Below, one piece after another: positions 1-8,951 of a stretch of 14,537 nucleotides of DNA. Numbering within the stretch: the first letter of the stretch is position 1; each line of letters starts with the position of its first letter. The notes under the pieces were generated by a model. The model worked only from the letters and a program-made list of their open reading frames with translations. It did no database searches and was not told the DNA's origin. The stretch covers positions 1-14,537 of the forward strand of contig CANGJN010000002.1 in the NCBI GenBank assembly GCA_947454215.1. Reading direction: 5' to 3'. This DNA comes from Neisseriaceae bacterium (GTDB lineage Bacteria > Pseudomonadota > Gammaproteobacteria > Burkholderiales > UBA11063). A program made the translations under genes and the position numbers.

Positions 1-801
1 GGTTTCTTATTGCTACTATGGCCTACTATTAACTCACTTTTTATAGCTAACAATGGTTTCCCCTCTCTAAGATTATTCTTAGTTTTTACATTAGGTGTAT
101 TTTTAACGAGAAGTGCTGGATGTGTTATTAATGATATAATGGATGTTAATTTTGATAAATTTGTTAAAAGAACTAGTAATAGAGTGCTGGTTTTAGAAAA
201 AATTTCAATTAACAAAGCGCTAATTTTTTTTTTATTGTTGATTAGTGTGGCTTTTATAGTTTCTGCAATTTATTTAAAATTTATCACTATTTTACTTTGT
301 ATTCCTTCCTTAATTCTATTATCAACATATCCCTTGATGAAAAGATTTATACCAACACCACAATTATATTTAGGTGTGGCCTTCAGTCTTGGAATATTAA
401 TGGTTTTTATGGAAGTAAAAGGAAGTATATCTTTAATTTCTTTAGAACTTTTTTTAGCAAATGTGTTTTGGGTTTTTGGATATGATACTATTTATGCTTT
501 ATGTGATTTAGAAGATGATTTAAAGATCAATATTAAAAGTTCGGCAATTTTTCTTGGCAGATATGCAAATTTATTTATAATGTTCTCTTATATTTTTCAT
601 CTTATTTTTATGATTGTAGTTGGAGTATCATTGCACTATAATAAATATTTTTATTTAGGATTATTTATAGCAAGTATTCTGTTGTTTTATCAAATTATTC
701 GGTTATTTAGAAAAGGTCATTCTGATTATTTTAATTTGTTTGTATTAAATAATTGGGTGGGAATGGCAGAATTATTTTTTACTATATTAGAGTTGTTATG
801 A
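1..801 (+). CDS. ubiA: 4-hydroxybenzoate polyprenyltransferase, 5'-truncated by the window edge
   Basis: Integral membrane enzyme that attaches the polyprenyl chain to 4-hydroxybenzoate in ubiquinone synthesis. The reading frame is open from base 1 (GFLLLLWPT), which matches the GALLLLWPT stretch about 25 residues into E. coli UbiA, so the true start lies upstream and the TTG at 10 is not it. Both Asp-rich prenyl-diphosphate/Mg sites are visible: NDIMDVNFD at fragment residues 44-52 and DTIYALCDLEDD at 162-173. KRTSNR at 56-61 follows the first; the next residues are VL where PL is usual. The rest is hydrophobic helices, as expected for the UbiA superfamily. The RSAGC sequence before the first motif resembles betaproteobacterial members (from memory). 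The stop codon overlaps the uvrC start in an ATGA, which suggests translational coupling. Confidence 0.93.
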   Translation, partial: GFLLLLWPTINSLFIANNGFPSLRLFLVFTLGVFLTRSAGCVINDIMDVNFDKFVKRTSNRVLVLEKISINKALIFFLLLISVAFIVSAIYLKFITILLCIPSLILLSTYPLMKRFIPTPQLYLGVAFSLGILMVFMEVKGSISLISLELFLANVFWVFGYDTIYALCDLEDDLKINIKSSAIFLGRYANLFIMFSYIFHLIFMIVVGVSLHYNKYFYLGLFIASILLFYQIIRLFRKGHSDYFNLFVLNNWVGMAELFFTILELL

Positions 802-2618
802 AAATCTATGTAAATGAAGAAAATTTTTTAAATATAATTCCTAAATCACCTGGAGTATATAAATTTTATGCTAAACAAAAAAATGAAGATTTATTACTTT
901 ATGTAGGGAAAGCTATAAATCTTTTTAATAGAGTAAAATCATATTTTAAAAATCAAAATTCTTTGTCATCAAGAATTAGTTTGATGGTGTCAAAAATTGA
1001 TTTTATTGAAATTACTATCACAGATAATGAACTTTCAGCTTTGGTGATAGAACGGAATCTAATTCATAGTTTAAAACCTAAATATAATATTGTTTTCCGT
1101 GATGATAAAACTTACCCATTAATTAAAGTTACTAATCATAAATATCCTAGAGTAGAAGTTTATAGGGGTAAGGTAAATGAAAAAGATAAGTTTTTTGGTC
1201 CATTCCCAAATTCTGAAATAGTAAGATCGAATGTCGATTTGATTATAAAAATTTTTAAACTTCGCACCTGTTCGGACATTGAATTTGCAAATAGAGATAG
1301 ACCCTGTGTTTTATATCAAATTAATCGATGTAGTGCACCATGTGTCAATTATATTTCTAATGAAGATTATCAAGAACAGGTAGATTTGGCAATTGATTTT
1401 TTAAACGGTACTTATGATAAAATAGCTAGAAATTTAGTTACTGTAATGAATAATTTTTCAGAGAAAAATGAGTTTGAAAAGTCTGCAGTAATTAGAGATA
1501 AACTTTTTATGATAAAAAAATTAAGAGACTCTCAAATAGTAAATAATTATAATCAACCTATTAATATAGATTTAGTTTTTATTGATAGTAATAGGAAAAA
1601 TATATTTATATATCTTATAAGAGTTAGAAAAGGAATCTATGTTGGAGATAAGCACTTTGTTGTAGATAATAATGGAGAACTGATTGAAGAAGTATTTGAT
1701 GAGTTTATAAGAGAAAATTATGGTTTTTTTAGCCAAGCAGATTTATTATATTGTAATAAAGAATTAGAGCAAGATTTTATTGATACCATTTATAAATTTT
1801 ATAAAATTAAGATTATTACCAAACCAGATAGTACAATAAAACATTTAATGAATACAGGTAATGTAAATATTGATAAAATTAAAGAACAATATAATAAAAA
1901 TAATGAATTAAAGCATGGATGTGATGAATTATGTAAATTATTAAATATTTCTTCTATAAATAGAATAGAATGTATTGATATTAGTCATAATCATGGGGAT
2001 AATACTGTAGGGAGTTTAGTAGTTTATGAAAATGAAATTATAGATTCTAGTAAGTATAGAAAATATAATATAGATAAAGATGAATTAAACAATCAAGTAA
2101 ATGGAAATGATTTATTGGCGATGAGGTTATTATTATCAAGAAGATTTAAAAATAGAAATATAGCTTTACCACAGTTGATTGTAGTTGATGGGGGAATTAA
2201 TCAGTTAAATAATTTAAAAAAAATTCTTATTGACTTTGAATTGTGTGATAAAATTATTTCAATGGCTATTTTTAAGGGTAATAAAAGGAATCCAGAAAAT
2301 GATAAATTGATTTTAGATAATGGAAAAATAATTGAATACAGCACAATGAACTATGCTTTTAAATTAATACAAAAATTAAGGGATGAAGCTCATAGATTTG
2401 CTATTGGTCATCATAGGGCAAGACAGATTAAAAAAATGACTACCTCCTATTTAGATGATATAAAAAGTATTGGTAAAAAAAAGAAAAACGCTCTGCTAGC
2501 TCAGTTTGGAAGTTCAAAAAATATCTCTAAAGCTAGTGTTGAAGAGTTAATGAAGATTCCTGGCATAGGCCAAGAAACCGCAGAAATAATATTTAATCAT
2601 TTTCATTCAATGGAATAA
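798..2618 (+). CDS. uvrC: UvrABC excision nuclease subunit C
   Basis: Makes both incisions around DNA lesions in nucleotide excision repair, acting with UvrB after UvrA loading. The protein is 606 residues, close to the 610 of E. coli. Visible domains: a GIY-YIG nuclease at about residues 14-95 (GVY 19-21, YVGK 35-38, R45, E85); four cysteines C158, C170, C178 and C182, with the same 12-8-4 spacing as the UvrC iron-sulfur ligands; a UVR motif for UvrB binding near 224-243; an RNase H-like nuclease with D394 (CIDISH), D438, D464 (VVDGG) and H532 (DEAHRF); and a C-terminal helix-hairpin-helix pair at about 553-605 (PGIGQETA). The start at 798 is preferred over an in-frame ATG at 753, because MKIYVNEENF gives the normal N-terminus and an ATGA junction with ubiA. 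All catalytic residues are present, so it should be functional. Confidence 0.97.
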   Translation: MKIYVNEENFLNIIPKSPGVYKFYAKQKNEDLLLYVGKAINLFNRVKSYFKNQNSLSSRISLMVSKIDFIEITITDNELSALVIERNLIHSLKPKYNIVFRDDKTYPLIKVTNHKYPRVEVYRGKVNEKDKFFGPFPNSEIVRSNVDLIIKIFKLRTCSDIEFANRDRPCVLYQINRCSAPCVNYISNEDYQEQVDLAIDFLNGTYDKIARNLVTVMNNFSEKNEFEKSAVIRDKLFMIKKLRDSQIVNNYNQPINIDLVFIDSNRKNIFIYLIRVRKGIYVGDKHFVVDNNGELIEEVFDEFIRENYGFFSQADLLYCNKELEQDFIDTIYKFYKIKIITKPDSTIKHLMNTGNVNIDKIKEQYNKNNELKHGCDELCKLLNISSINRIECIDISHNHGDNTVGSLVVYENEIIDSSKYRKYNIDKDELNNQVNGNDLLAMRLLLSRRFKNRNIALPQLIVVDGGINQLNNLKKILIDFELCDKIISMAIFKGNKRNPENDKLILDNGKIIEYSTMNYAFKLIQKLRDEAHRFAIGHHRARQIKKMTTSYLDDIKSIGKKKKNALLAQFGSSKNISKASVEELMKIPGIGQETAEIIFNHFHSME

Positions 2619-2621
2619 TAT

Positions 2622-3197
2622 ATGGCAAAATCAGTAACTCTTCCTACATTGTTAACTTGGTTAAGAATTTGTATTTTACCCATTATAGTTATTATATTTT
2701 ATGTTCCAGATAGTGTTCTAGCAATGGATTCAAAGAATTTATTCTCTACGATAATATTTGCATTTGCTGCCTTAACTGATTATTTGGATGGATATTTAGC
2801 TAGACTATTAAAACAGGAAACCTCTTTCGGAGCGTTTCTTGATCCTGTGGCAGATAAGGCCATTGTAGTTGCGTGTTTAGTTATTCTTGTATATTTACAA
2901 AGAACATTTTGGTGGGGAGCTATTATAATAATAAGTAGAGAAATAGCTATATCTGCATTGCGAGAGTGGATGGTTCAATTAGGTAAAGTTAAAAATTTAG
3001 CAGTTGCCTATATTGGCAAAGTAAAAACAACAATACAAATGATATCGATAGGGTTACTTTTATTTGATTATCACGGGAAATATATAAATACAAATTATAT
3101 TGGTAATATATTTATGGCTGTTGCTGTAGCAACAACTATTTTATCAATGTTATATTATTTAAAACAAGCACAAAAACAATTTAAAAATATAGATTAA
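2622..3197 (+). CDS. pgsA: CDP-diacylglycerol-glycerol-3-phosphate 3-phosphatidyltransferase
   Basis: Inner-membrane enzyme that makes phosphatidylglycerol phosphate from CDP-diacylglycerol and glycerol 3-phosphate, the committed step to phosphatidylglycerol and cardiolipin. The protein is 191 residues, of typical length. The CDP-alcohol phosphotransferase signature is complete: D53, D56, G57, A60, R61, G70, D74 and D78, at the spacing D-x2-DG-x2-AR-x8-G-x3-D-x3-D. Hydrophobic helices flank it, and the MAKSVTLPTLLTWLRI N-terminus is typical of PgsA. It starts 3 bases after the uvrC stop. A uvrC-pgsA pair is common in beta- and gammaproteobacteria. The short gap to rpoD suggests that all are transcribed together. 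The family could in principle include other CDP-alcohol transferases, but the sequence and the uvrC link favour PgsA. Confidence 0.95.
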   Translation: MAKSVTLPTLLTWLRICILPIIVIIFYVPDSVLAMDSKNLFSTIIFAFAALTDYLDGYLARLLKQETSFGAFLDPVADKAIVVACLVILVYLQRTFWWGAIIIISREIAISALREWMVQLGKVKNLAVAYIGKVKTTIQMISIGLLLFDYHGKYINTNYIGNIFMAVAVATTILSMLYYLKQAQKQFKNID

Positions 3198-3215
3198 TAT
3201 AAAGGTTTATCAGTT

Positions 3216-5822
3216 ATGAGTACAAGAGATAATTCTACAAGCAATGGTAAAAATAACAAAAATGTTTTGGTTAATGAGAAAGTGGACAAGACCAGTATTA
3301 AAGATAAATCTTTAAAAAAAGAAAATTTGAGCAAAAAAGAACTAAATCGTAAAGAGTTAAATAAAGAAATATTAGAAAAAGTAGCCGCAAAAATTGATAT
3401 GGTTAAGAATAATATTAAAGATATGTCTAATAAGGATAAAGTTTTGCCAACCAAGTCAATTGATGTTGAAAAAAATAATATAATTAGCTCTAAAAAAAAT
3501 GTTGAAGTAGCAAAGGAAAAAGATCTTGCTAAAAATAAAAACTTACTTAAGCAAAATAAGATAAATGAAGTTGTCTCTATTGACCAAGAAATGGAGATTA
3601 AGGGAAATAAAAAGGAAGAATTCTTAAAAAATGATGAAACAAGTCCAAGTAAAAGAAAAAAAAAGCAAGATAAAAATAAAATATTAAATGAGATGGATGA
3701 TGATTTTACAGGTGATGCCTTAGAGAGAAGTAAGAATAGAAGAGGTAAGTCTAAGAAAGTTATTAAAGAAGATCATGGACAAAATGTAAATAAATTGATT
3801 AAATTAGTTTACTCTGATTCTCCTAATTTAAGTCAAGATGATGCTTTAAAATTAGAAGATCAAAAAAAGAAGCTACGGTTTTTACTTAGCAAAGGGAAAG
3901 AGTTTGGTTATGTTACAGTAATAGAAATAAATGATAATTTGCCAGATCATATAGTTGATTCTGAGGTTATAGATCAAATAATCATAATGATTGAAACTAT
4001 AGGTATAAAAGTTTATGAATATGAGCCAACTCAGGAGGAATTATTGTTGTCTGGAACTTCTTCAGCTACAGTGGAAGATGATGACTTTACCGTAGAAGAG
4101 GCTGAAAAAATATTAACAAGTACAACAGCAACTAATGAGTTTGGAAGAACAACTGATCCAGTTAGAATGTATATGAGGGAAATTGGTACATATGATTTAC
4201 TAGACAAGAAGGATGAAACAGAGATTGCACGTCGATTAGAAGGAAGTGTAAGGTTAATGATATCAGCAATATCTGATTGTCCTAAAATCGTTAATCATAT
4301 TTCGTTTATGTATAATGAGATTGTAGAAAATAGATTTAAGGTCGAACATTTAATTGATGAGTTTTTAGATGCAGAAGATGATTTTGATATAATGCAACAT
4401 CATGATGATGATGTGCCTATTAAAATAGGTGATTTATCTGATGATTATAGTGATGAGCAATTATCTAATGAAGAAAGAGAAAAATTATTAATCAAAACGC
4501 ATGAATTTTTTAAAGTATTTAATAAATTAGTTGATAAGCAAAATTATATCATAAAAAAATATACAACAGAATCCAAACAGTATTCTGATGTTTCAGAAGA
4601 AATTACAGTTCAACTTGAAAAAATAAGATTTACAAATAAACAAATAGAGTCTTTTTGTGATATATTAAGAACTGCTCATAAAGAAGTTAAGGTTCTTGAG
4701 AATGAAATATATGCTATTGCTGTTGATTTGATAAAAATTCCCGAAGATAAATTTAGAAAAACTTTTTTAAATGAAGAAACTAATTGGGCTCAAAATCATA
4801 TTCCTAATAAAAAATATGTAGAATTATTTGATAAATTTAAATTTGATATTATTGAAAAACAAGAAAAAATCAAATTGGTAGAAGATGATCTAAAAATAAA
4901 TGTTAACACCCTCAAAACTCTTTTTAAGCAATTACAGAAAGCAGAGAAAGAACAAAAAAAAGCCAGAACAGAAATGGTAGAATCAAATCTGAGGTTAGTT
5001 ATTTCAATTGCTAAAAAGTATACCAATAAAGGGTTGCATTTTTTAGATTTAATTCAAGAGGGAAATATTGGGTTAATTAAAGCAATTGATAAATTTTTAT
5101 ATAGAAAAGGTTATAAATTCTCAACTTATGCTACTTGGTGGGTGAGACAGGCAATAACTAGAGCAATAGCAGATCAGGGTAGGACAATTAGAGTTCCTGT
5201 CCATATGATAGAGACTATTAATAAGATGAGTAAGGAGCATAGAAAATTAATTCAAGAGCAATCTGATGAACCACTAACAAAAGAATTAGCTAGAAGATTA
5301 GATATGACTGAGGATAAAGTACGTAAAATATATCAAATAGCAAGTGACTCTATTTCTATAGATGCACCAATTGGGGATGAAGATGATACAACATTTGGAG
5401 ATTTTATTGAGGATAAAAACACACTAATTCCTTCTGAACACGGAATTAACTATAATCTAAAAAAAACAATTCAAGAGGTACTGGCAACTTTGTCACCTAG
5501 GGAGGCTAAAGTTTTGAGTATGAGGTTTGGTATTAGTACAGTTACAGACCATACTTTAGAGGAAGTAGGAAGGCAATTTGATGTTACAAGAGAAAGAATT
5601 CGTCAAATAGAGTCTAAAGCAATACGTAAATTAAGGCAACCTAGTAGAGCGGAAAAACTTAAAAGTTTTTTAGATAGTTTCAATGCACATGATATAAATA
5701 CACAAGAACAGCATGAAGATGATGAGGATTTTGATGAAGATAATGATGAGTTAATTAATATAGACTATGATAATTATGATGAAGTTTATAAAGAAAATTT
5801 AGATTTGAATGAAGATGATTAA
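3216..5822 (+). CDS. rpoD: RNA polymerase primary sigma factor (sigma-70), with extended ends
   Basis: Directs RNA polymerase to housekeeping promoters. At 868 residues it is far longer than E. coli RpoD (613). Order of parts: a low-complexity Lys/Asn/Glu-rich extension at about 1-190; region 1.1 at about 191-275; region 1.2 at about 313-345 ([11 protein letters not shown]); a non-conserved insert at about 346-580; region 2 at about 585-665, with the [10 protein letters not shown] and [11 protein letters not shown] motifs that bind core enzyme and the -10 element; region 3 at about 666-745; region 4 at about 755-820, with the helix-turn-helix [20 protein letters not shown] for the -35 element; and an acidic tail at 823-868 (21 Asp/Glu in 46 residues). 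Conserved regions are intact, so normal -35/-10 recognition is expected. A long basic N-terminus is known in betaproteobacterial RpoD. A weak AAAGG lies about 10 bases before the start. Here rpoD follows pgsA rather than dnaG. Confidence 0.96.
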   Translation: MSTRDNSTSNGKNNKNVLVNEKVDKTSIKDKSLKKENLSKKELNRKELNKEILEKVAAKIDMVKNNIKDMSNKDKVLPTKSIDVEKNNIISSKKNVEVAKEKDLAKNKNLLKQNKINEVVSIDQEMEIKGNKKEEFLKNDETSPSKRKKKQDKNKILNEMDDDFTGDALERSKNRRGKSKKVIKEDHGQNVNKLIKLVYSDSPNLSQDDALKLEDQKKKLRFLLSKGKEFGYVTVIEINDNLPDHIVDSEVIDQIIIMIETIGIKVYEYEPTQEELLLSGTSSATVEDDDFTVEEAEKILTSTTATNEFGRTTDPVRMYMREIGTYDLLDKKDETEIARRLEGSVRLMISAISDCPKIVNHISFMYNEIVENRFKVEHLIDEFLDAEDDFDIMQHHDDDVPIKIGDLSDDYSDEQLSNEEREKLLIKTHEFFKVFNKLVDKQNYIIKKYTTESKQYSDVSEEITVQLEKIRFTNKQIESFCDILRTAHKEVKVLENEIYAIAVDLIKIPEDKFRKTFLNEETNWAQNHIPNKKYVELFDKFKFDIIEKQEKIKLVEDDLKINVNTLKTLFKQLQKAEKEQKKARTEMVESNLRLVISIAKKYTNKGLHFLDLIQEGNIGLIKAIDKFLYRKGYKFSTYATWWVRQAITRAIADQGRTIRVPVHMIETINKMSKEHRKLIQEQSDEPLTKELARRLDMTEDKVRKIYQIASDSISIDAPIGDEDDTTFGDFIEDKNTLIPSEHGINYNLKKTIQEVLATLSPREAKVLSMRFGISTVTDHTLEEVGRQFDVTRERIRQIESKAIRKLRQPSRAEKLKSFLDSFNAHDINTQEQHEDDEDFDEDNDELINIDYDNYDEVYKENLDLNEDD

Positions 5823-6289
5823 TTTAATAGAAATGTTTTCTGAAGAATATATATGAAATAATATTATATCATAGATACCAAAAAACTTTTGCATTCTCAC
5901 TTATTTTTTAGTAAAAATATCTATCATAAAATTATTATGTGATTATCATAGATACTTTATAATCAGGATTAAGGAGCGAAATAAAAAATTGATTGTGATT
6001 TGTTAATGGCAGATAAAATATTCGATTAATGTAACTATTATTAAATTCTACGAAATAGGAAAAAATTTTATAAGCCTATATAAGATTTAATCTTTCCAAT
6101 AAATTATAAATTTTTTCATTAACTGATTTTATATTATCTAAAAGTTATAAATGTTAGTTATTAAATTCACTCTTAAATCAAATCTATTATTTTGAATATT
6201 AGTTATCTTTTTAAATCAAAAGTTTATAATATCGTTTATAATTTGAAATTTTTAAGTATGAATTAAATATGAATTTATGATGGAGCATA
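5823..6289 (+). other. 467-base non-coding gap between rpoD and the permease gene
   Basis: I find no coding frame, tRNA or recognisable RNA here. The base composition is extremely AT-rich. It contains a 12-base direct repeat (TATCATAGATAC at 5867-5878 and 5944-5955). An imperfect hairpin (5918-5928 with 5944-5954, 10 of 11 pairs, 15-base loop) ends in the second repeat copy. A TATAAT follows at 5958-5963, and an AAGGAG at 5971-5976 leads to no usable open frame, which could be the residue of a lost gene. The permease promoter must lie here if that gene is not read through from rpoD, but no -35/-10 pair stands out. No convincing intrinsic terminator was seen after rpoD. Confidence 0.6.
5918..5955 (+). 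repeat. Imperfect hairpin overlapping a 12-base direct repeat
   Basis: TATCTATCATA at 5918-5928 pairs with TATCATAGATA at 5944-5954, with one C-C mismatch. The right arm plus the next base (TATCATAGATAC) also occurs as a direct copy at 5867-5878. No T-run follows, so it does not look like an intrinsic terminator. In DNA this AT-rich it may be chance. Confidence 0.3.
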
Positions 6290-7642
6290 ATGAAAAATAA
6301 GTTACACAACAGGCATATTCAAATGATTGCCCTAGGTGGCACAATAGGAACAGGTTTTTTCTTGGGAACATCTTCTGCTATTTTGACTACAGGACCGTCA
6401 TTATTACTCTCTTATATTATTGGTGGGATCATAATGTATTTAGTCATAAGATCTCTTGGTGAAATGACAGTAGATAAACCAATATCAGGCTCTTATATTT
6501 ATTATGCTTATAATTATATAAATGAATTGGCAGGTTTTTGTACAGGTTGGAATAGTTATATATTATTTATTTTAACATGTATGATTGAGGTTACGGCAGC
6601 AGCTACTTTATTAGATTATTGGTTTACTGTTCCACATTGGCTATCATGCTTATTTTTTTTAATGATCTTTGGATTAATTAATTTAATAACAGTTAGAATG
6701 GTTGGTGAGTTGGAGTTTTGGTTAGCAGGATTTAAAGTATTCGTAATAGTATTAATGATAGTTATAGGTGGGTATTTAATTTTTTTTGACCATGATATAC
6801 GAAATATTGCAATAAAAAATGTTACAGATTATACCAATCCAGCAGTTTTTTTTAAACATGGTACTTCGGGATTTATTGCTTCATTAATTTTTGTATTAAT
6901 ATCATTTTGTGGCTCTGAGTTTATTAGTATTGCTGCTGGTGATTCAATAGATATCAGAAAAACTATACCAAAAGCAATCAATGGTGTAATGTTTAAAATA
7001 ATGATTTTTTATGTGTTAACTATAGCTGTTATTCTTTTAATGCATAATTTTCATACTATTTCCAGTGATACTAATCCATTTACTGAGTCTTTTTCTAGAG
7101 TAGGATTTCATAAAACTGCTGCTTTTATAAATTTTTTAGCAATCGTTGCATCTTTATCAGCTTTAAATAGTAGCATTTATATTTCATCTAGATTATTGTC
7201 TCAAATATCTAAAAATAACCATGCTCCAAAGATTTTTTCTAATACAAACGATAGAAGTATTCCTTCATACTCAACTATAATGACAGTAATTTTTTCATTT
7301 ATTATAGTAATATTTAATTTTATAGTTCCACATAAATTATTGATTTATCTATTTTCTATAGTAGTTATTTTTATTCTTTTGAGTTGGTTTATGATTTTGC
7401 TAACTCAATTTTATTTTAGGAAAATGAAAAAAATTAATAAGCAAGAAATATATTTTAAATCTATATTATTCCCCTATTCAAATATCATAATTATGGTAAT
7501 CATAATTGGCTTAATTATCTCAATGTTATTTAGTAGTGATCAGCGAATGAGAGTTGGTGCTTATATGGTTCCATTTTGGTTGCTAACTTTATTTGGAGGA
7601 TATTTTATAACTAAAAAAATATCCTCAATGAAAAACTTATGA
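6290..7642 (+). CDS. Amino acid permease, APC superfamily (amino acid transporter family)
   Basis: Inner-membrane proton-coupled amino acid importer of the group that includes AroP, GabP, CycA, ProY and LysP. It has 450 residues with about 12 hydrophobic segments, the usual length. The N-terminus [20 protein letters not shown] (residues 5-24) carries the diagnostic [11 protein letters not shown] and G-x-I-G-T-G substrate-binding loop of helix 1. Further family marks are [23 protein letters not shown] and the [10 protein letters not shown] segment of helix 6. The exact substrate cannot be read from sequence. For a host-dependent bacterium, uptake of amino acids would be expected (inference). 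A GGAG lies 4 bases before the ATG. The last bases overlap the mnmA start in an ATGA, so the two are probably co-translated although their functions are unrelated. Confidence 0.9.
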   Translation: MKNKLHNRHIQMIALGGTIGTGFFLGTSSAILTTGPSLLLSYIIGGIIMYLVIRSLGEMTVDKPISGSYIYYAYNYINELAGFCTGWNSYILFILTCMIEVTAAATLLDYWFTVPHWLSCLFFLMIFGLINLITVRMVGELEFWLAGFKVFVIVLMIVIGGYLIFFDHDIRNIAIKNVTDYTNPAVFFKHGTSGFIASLIFVLISFCGSEFISIAAGDSIDIRKTIPKAINGVMFKIMIFYVLTIAVILLMHNFHTISSDTNPFTESFSRVGFHKTAAFINFLAIVASLSALNSSIYISSRLLSQISKNNHAPKIFSNTNDRSIPSYSTIMTVIFSFIIVIFNFIVPHKLLIYLFSIVVIFILLSWFMILLTQFYFRKMKKINKQEIYFKSILFPYSNIIIMVIIIGLIISMLFSSDQRMRVGAYMVPFWLLTLFGGYFITKKISSMKNL

Positions 7643-8688
7643 AAGTAATTGTCGGGTTATCTGGTGGCGTAGATTCATCTGTAGCCGCCTATCTACTTAA
7701 AGAGTCAGGATATGATGTTTTAGGTATTTTTATGCAAAATTGGGAGGATGATAACAATGATAAGTATTGTTCTATTAAAGAAGATAGTATTGACGCAATA
7801 TCAGTTGCGGATAAATTAGGTATAGATATAAATATTGTTAATTTTTCTAAGGAATATAAAACTCGGGTTTTTAAGTATTTTTTAGAGGAATATAATAATT
7901 ATCGCACTCCCAATCCAGATGTTTTCTGTAACTCAGAAATAAAATTTAAATGCTTTTTAGATCACGCTATTTCATTGGGTGCAGATTATATTGCGACTGG
8001 GCATTATGTTGGAAAAGTAGATTATAATTTAGGACATATCTTATGCAAATCTAAAGATTTAAATAAAGATCAAAGTTATTTTTTATATAGGTTAAATCAA
8101 ACACAAATTAAATACTCTATGTTTCCATTAAGTACGATTACTAAACCCGAGGTTAGAGAAATTGCAAGAAAATTAAATTTACCTAATGCAAATAAAAAAG
8201 ATAGTACCGGTATTTGTTTTATCGGTGAAAGACCTTTTAGAGAATTTTTACAAAATTATTTTCCAAATAATAAAGGACCAATAATTAATGTTGATGGGAA
8301 AGTTTTGGGAGAACATATAGGTCTTATGTTTTATACAATAGGTCAAAGAAAAGGAATTGGAATAGGAGGGAATGGTGCACCATGGTTTGTTGCAAAAAAA
8401 GATATAGAGACTAATTCATTAGTTGTAGTTCAAGGTCATGATCATCCATTATTATATACTAAATTTTTATATGCGAATCAATTAAGTTTTTCACAAGGGT
8501 TGCCACAACCAGGAGAATATACTGCTAAAACTAGGTATAGAATGAATGATACGCCTTGTTTTTTAGATAAAATTGACGATGATAATATTAAGATTACTTT
8601 TTTTTCACCACAATGGGCCGTTACTCAAGGACAATCTGTGGTAATATATAAAAATAATTTATGTATGGGTGGTGGAATAATAAAGTAG
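7639..8688 (+). CDS. mnmA: tRNA-specific 2-thiouridylase MnmA
   Basis: Adds sulfur to wobble uridine 34 of tRNAs for Lys, Glu and Gln, using ATP to adenylate the base and persulfide sulfur delivered by the IscS/Tus pathway. It has 349 residues, against 368 in E. coli. The N-terminal PP-loop ATPase shows SGGVDSS at residues 8-14. The two catalytic cysteines are C97 ([13 protein letters not shown]) and C193 (GICFIGER). ATGHY at 119-123, DKDQSYFL at 142-149 and YTIGQRKG at 232-239 are further conserved motifs. The central and C-terminal beta-barrel domains complete the protein. The NWEDD..D.YCS segment at 34-45 resembles beta- and gammaproteobacterial enzymes. It begins inside the permease stop (ATGA) and is followed by a 59-base gap with its own promoter candidate. 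It appears intact. Confidence 0.97.
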   Translation: MKVIVGLSGGVDSSVAAYLLKESGYDVLGIFMQNWEDDNNDKYCSIKEDSIDAISVADKLGIDINIVNFSKEYKTRVFKYFLEEYNNYRTPNPDVFCNSEIKFKCFLDHAISLGADYIATGHYVGKVDYNLGHILCKSKDLNKDQSYFLYRLNQTQIKYSMFPLSTITKPEVREIARKLNLPNANKKDSTGICFIGERPFREFLQNYFPNNKGPIINVDGKVLGEHIGLMFYTIGQRKGIGIGGNGAPWFVAKKDIETNSLVVVQGHDHPLLYTKFLYANQLSFSQGLPQPGEYTAKTRYRMNDTPCFLDKIDDDNIKITFFSPQWAVTQGQSVVIYKNNLCMGGGIIK

Positions 8689-8706
8689 AAAATTTAGTTA
8701 AATGAA

Positions 8707-8715
8707 TGATATAAT
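8707..8715 (+). promoter_or_regulatory. Extended -10 promoter candidate before the DUF3460-OMT-tolRAB run
   Basis: TGATATAAT in the short mnmA-DUF3460 gap is a perfect TG-N-TATAAT extended -10 element; no good -35 is seen. Transcription would begin near 8722, about 25 bases before the next start codon. A match this exact in 59 bases is not expected often, even in AT-rich DNA, but there is no direct evidence of use. Confidence 0.35.
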
Positions 8716-8747
8716 AAAAATATTCAAATTTTTAAAGAAAGAAAAAA

Positions 8748-8939
8748 ATGAGTTTAAAAAATCAATATGTGTCTGATATAGATGATTTTTTAGTAAAGTT
8801 ACATTCAAGTAATATTGAATTGAAAAATAAACAACAAAATAATCGTAGTACTTGGTGGGATAAAGAAGTGCTAGAATACGATGCAAAAATTGATGATTTA
8901 AAAAATTTAATTCAAAACTCTACCTATCCATATTTATAA
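8748..8939 (+). CDS. Small DUF3460-family-like protein of unknown function
   Basis: A 63-residue soluble, polar protein with no signal peptide or membrane segment. Its pattern is an N-terminal YVSDIDDFLVKL, then a run of NKQQNNRSTWWDKE, and an ending in YPYL. This recalls the DUF3460 family of betaproteobacteria, which has a tyrosine/acidic start, an FL pair, an R..LWDK core and a C-terminal PYVY (comparison from memory, not run). The function of that family is unknown. It sits between mnmA and an O-methyltransferase gene, 12 bases before the latter, and is probably co-transcribed with it. The purine-rich AAAGAAAG before the ATG is a weak ribosome binding site. The small size, family-like sequence and close spacing support a real gene rather than a chance frame. 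Confidence in the family name is moderate (about 0.6). Confidence 0.8.
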   Translation: MSLKNQYVSDIDDFLVKLHSSNIELKNKQQNNRSTWWDKEVLEYDAKIDDLKNLIQNSTYPYL

Positions 8940-8951
8940 AATAGTGATGTA

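Noticed and set aside
297..485. Second + strand frame inside ubiA
   Set aside because: It overlaps a conserved gene in another frame and shows no family features.
753..797. Longer uvrC start at an in-frame ATG
   Set aside because: The added residues are the ubiA 3' end read in another frame, and family homology begins at MKIYVNEENF (798).
3194..3454. Minus-strand open frame opposite rpoD
   Set aside because: It is the antisense of the low-complexity lysine-rich segment; the Leu/Phe/Ser-rich product is an artefact of that composition.
4796..5026. Minus-strand open frame opposite rpoD
   Set aside because: It lies fully inside a well-supported gene and resembles no known protein.
5829..5841. 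AGAAA-TGT-TTTCT hairpin just after rpoD
   Set aside because: The stem is only 5 pairs with no following T-run, so it is not credible as a terminator.
5852..5873. 22-base near-palindrome after rpoD (one A-A mismatch)
   Set aside because: It is nearly all A/T, has no loop and no T-run. A match this good is expected about once by chance in a window of this length and composition.
5971..6024. Possible mini-gene after AAGGAG
   Set aside because: The nearest start codons give only 5-7 codon frames, with no support.
6225..6242. Two TATAAT hexamers before the permease
   Set aside because: No acceptable -35 is found at 16-18 bases for either, and TATAAT is common by chance in this gap.
8698..8886. 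Minus-strand open frame over the DUF3460-like gene
   Set aside because: The plus-strand frame has family-like sequence and fits the operon; this one has neither.
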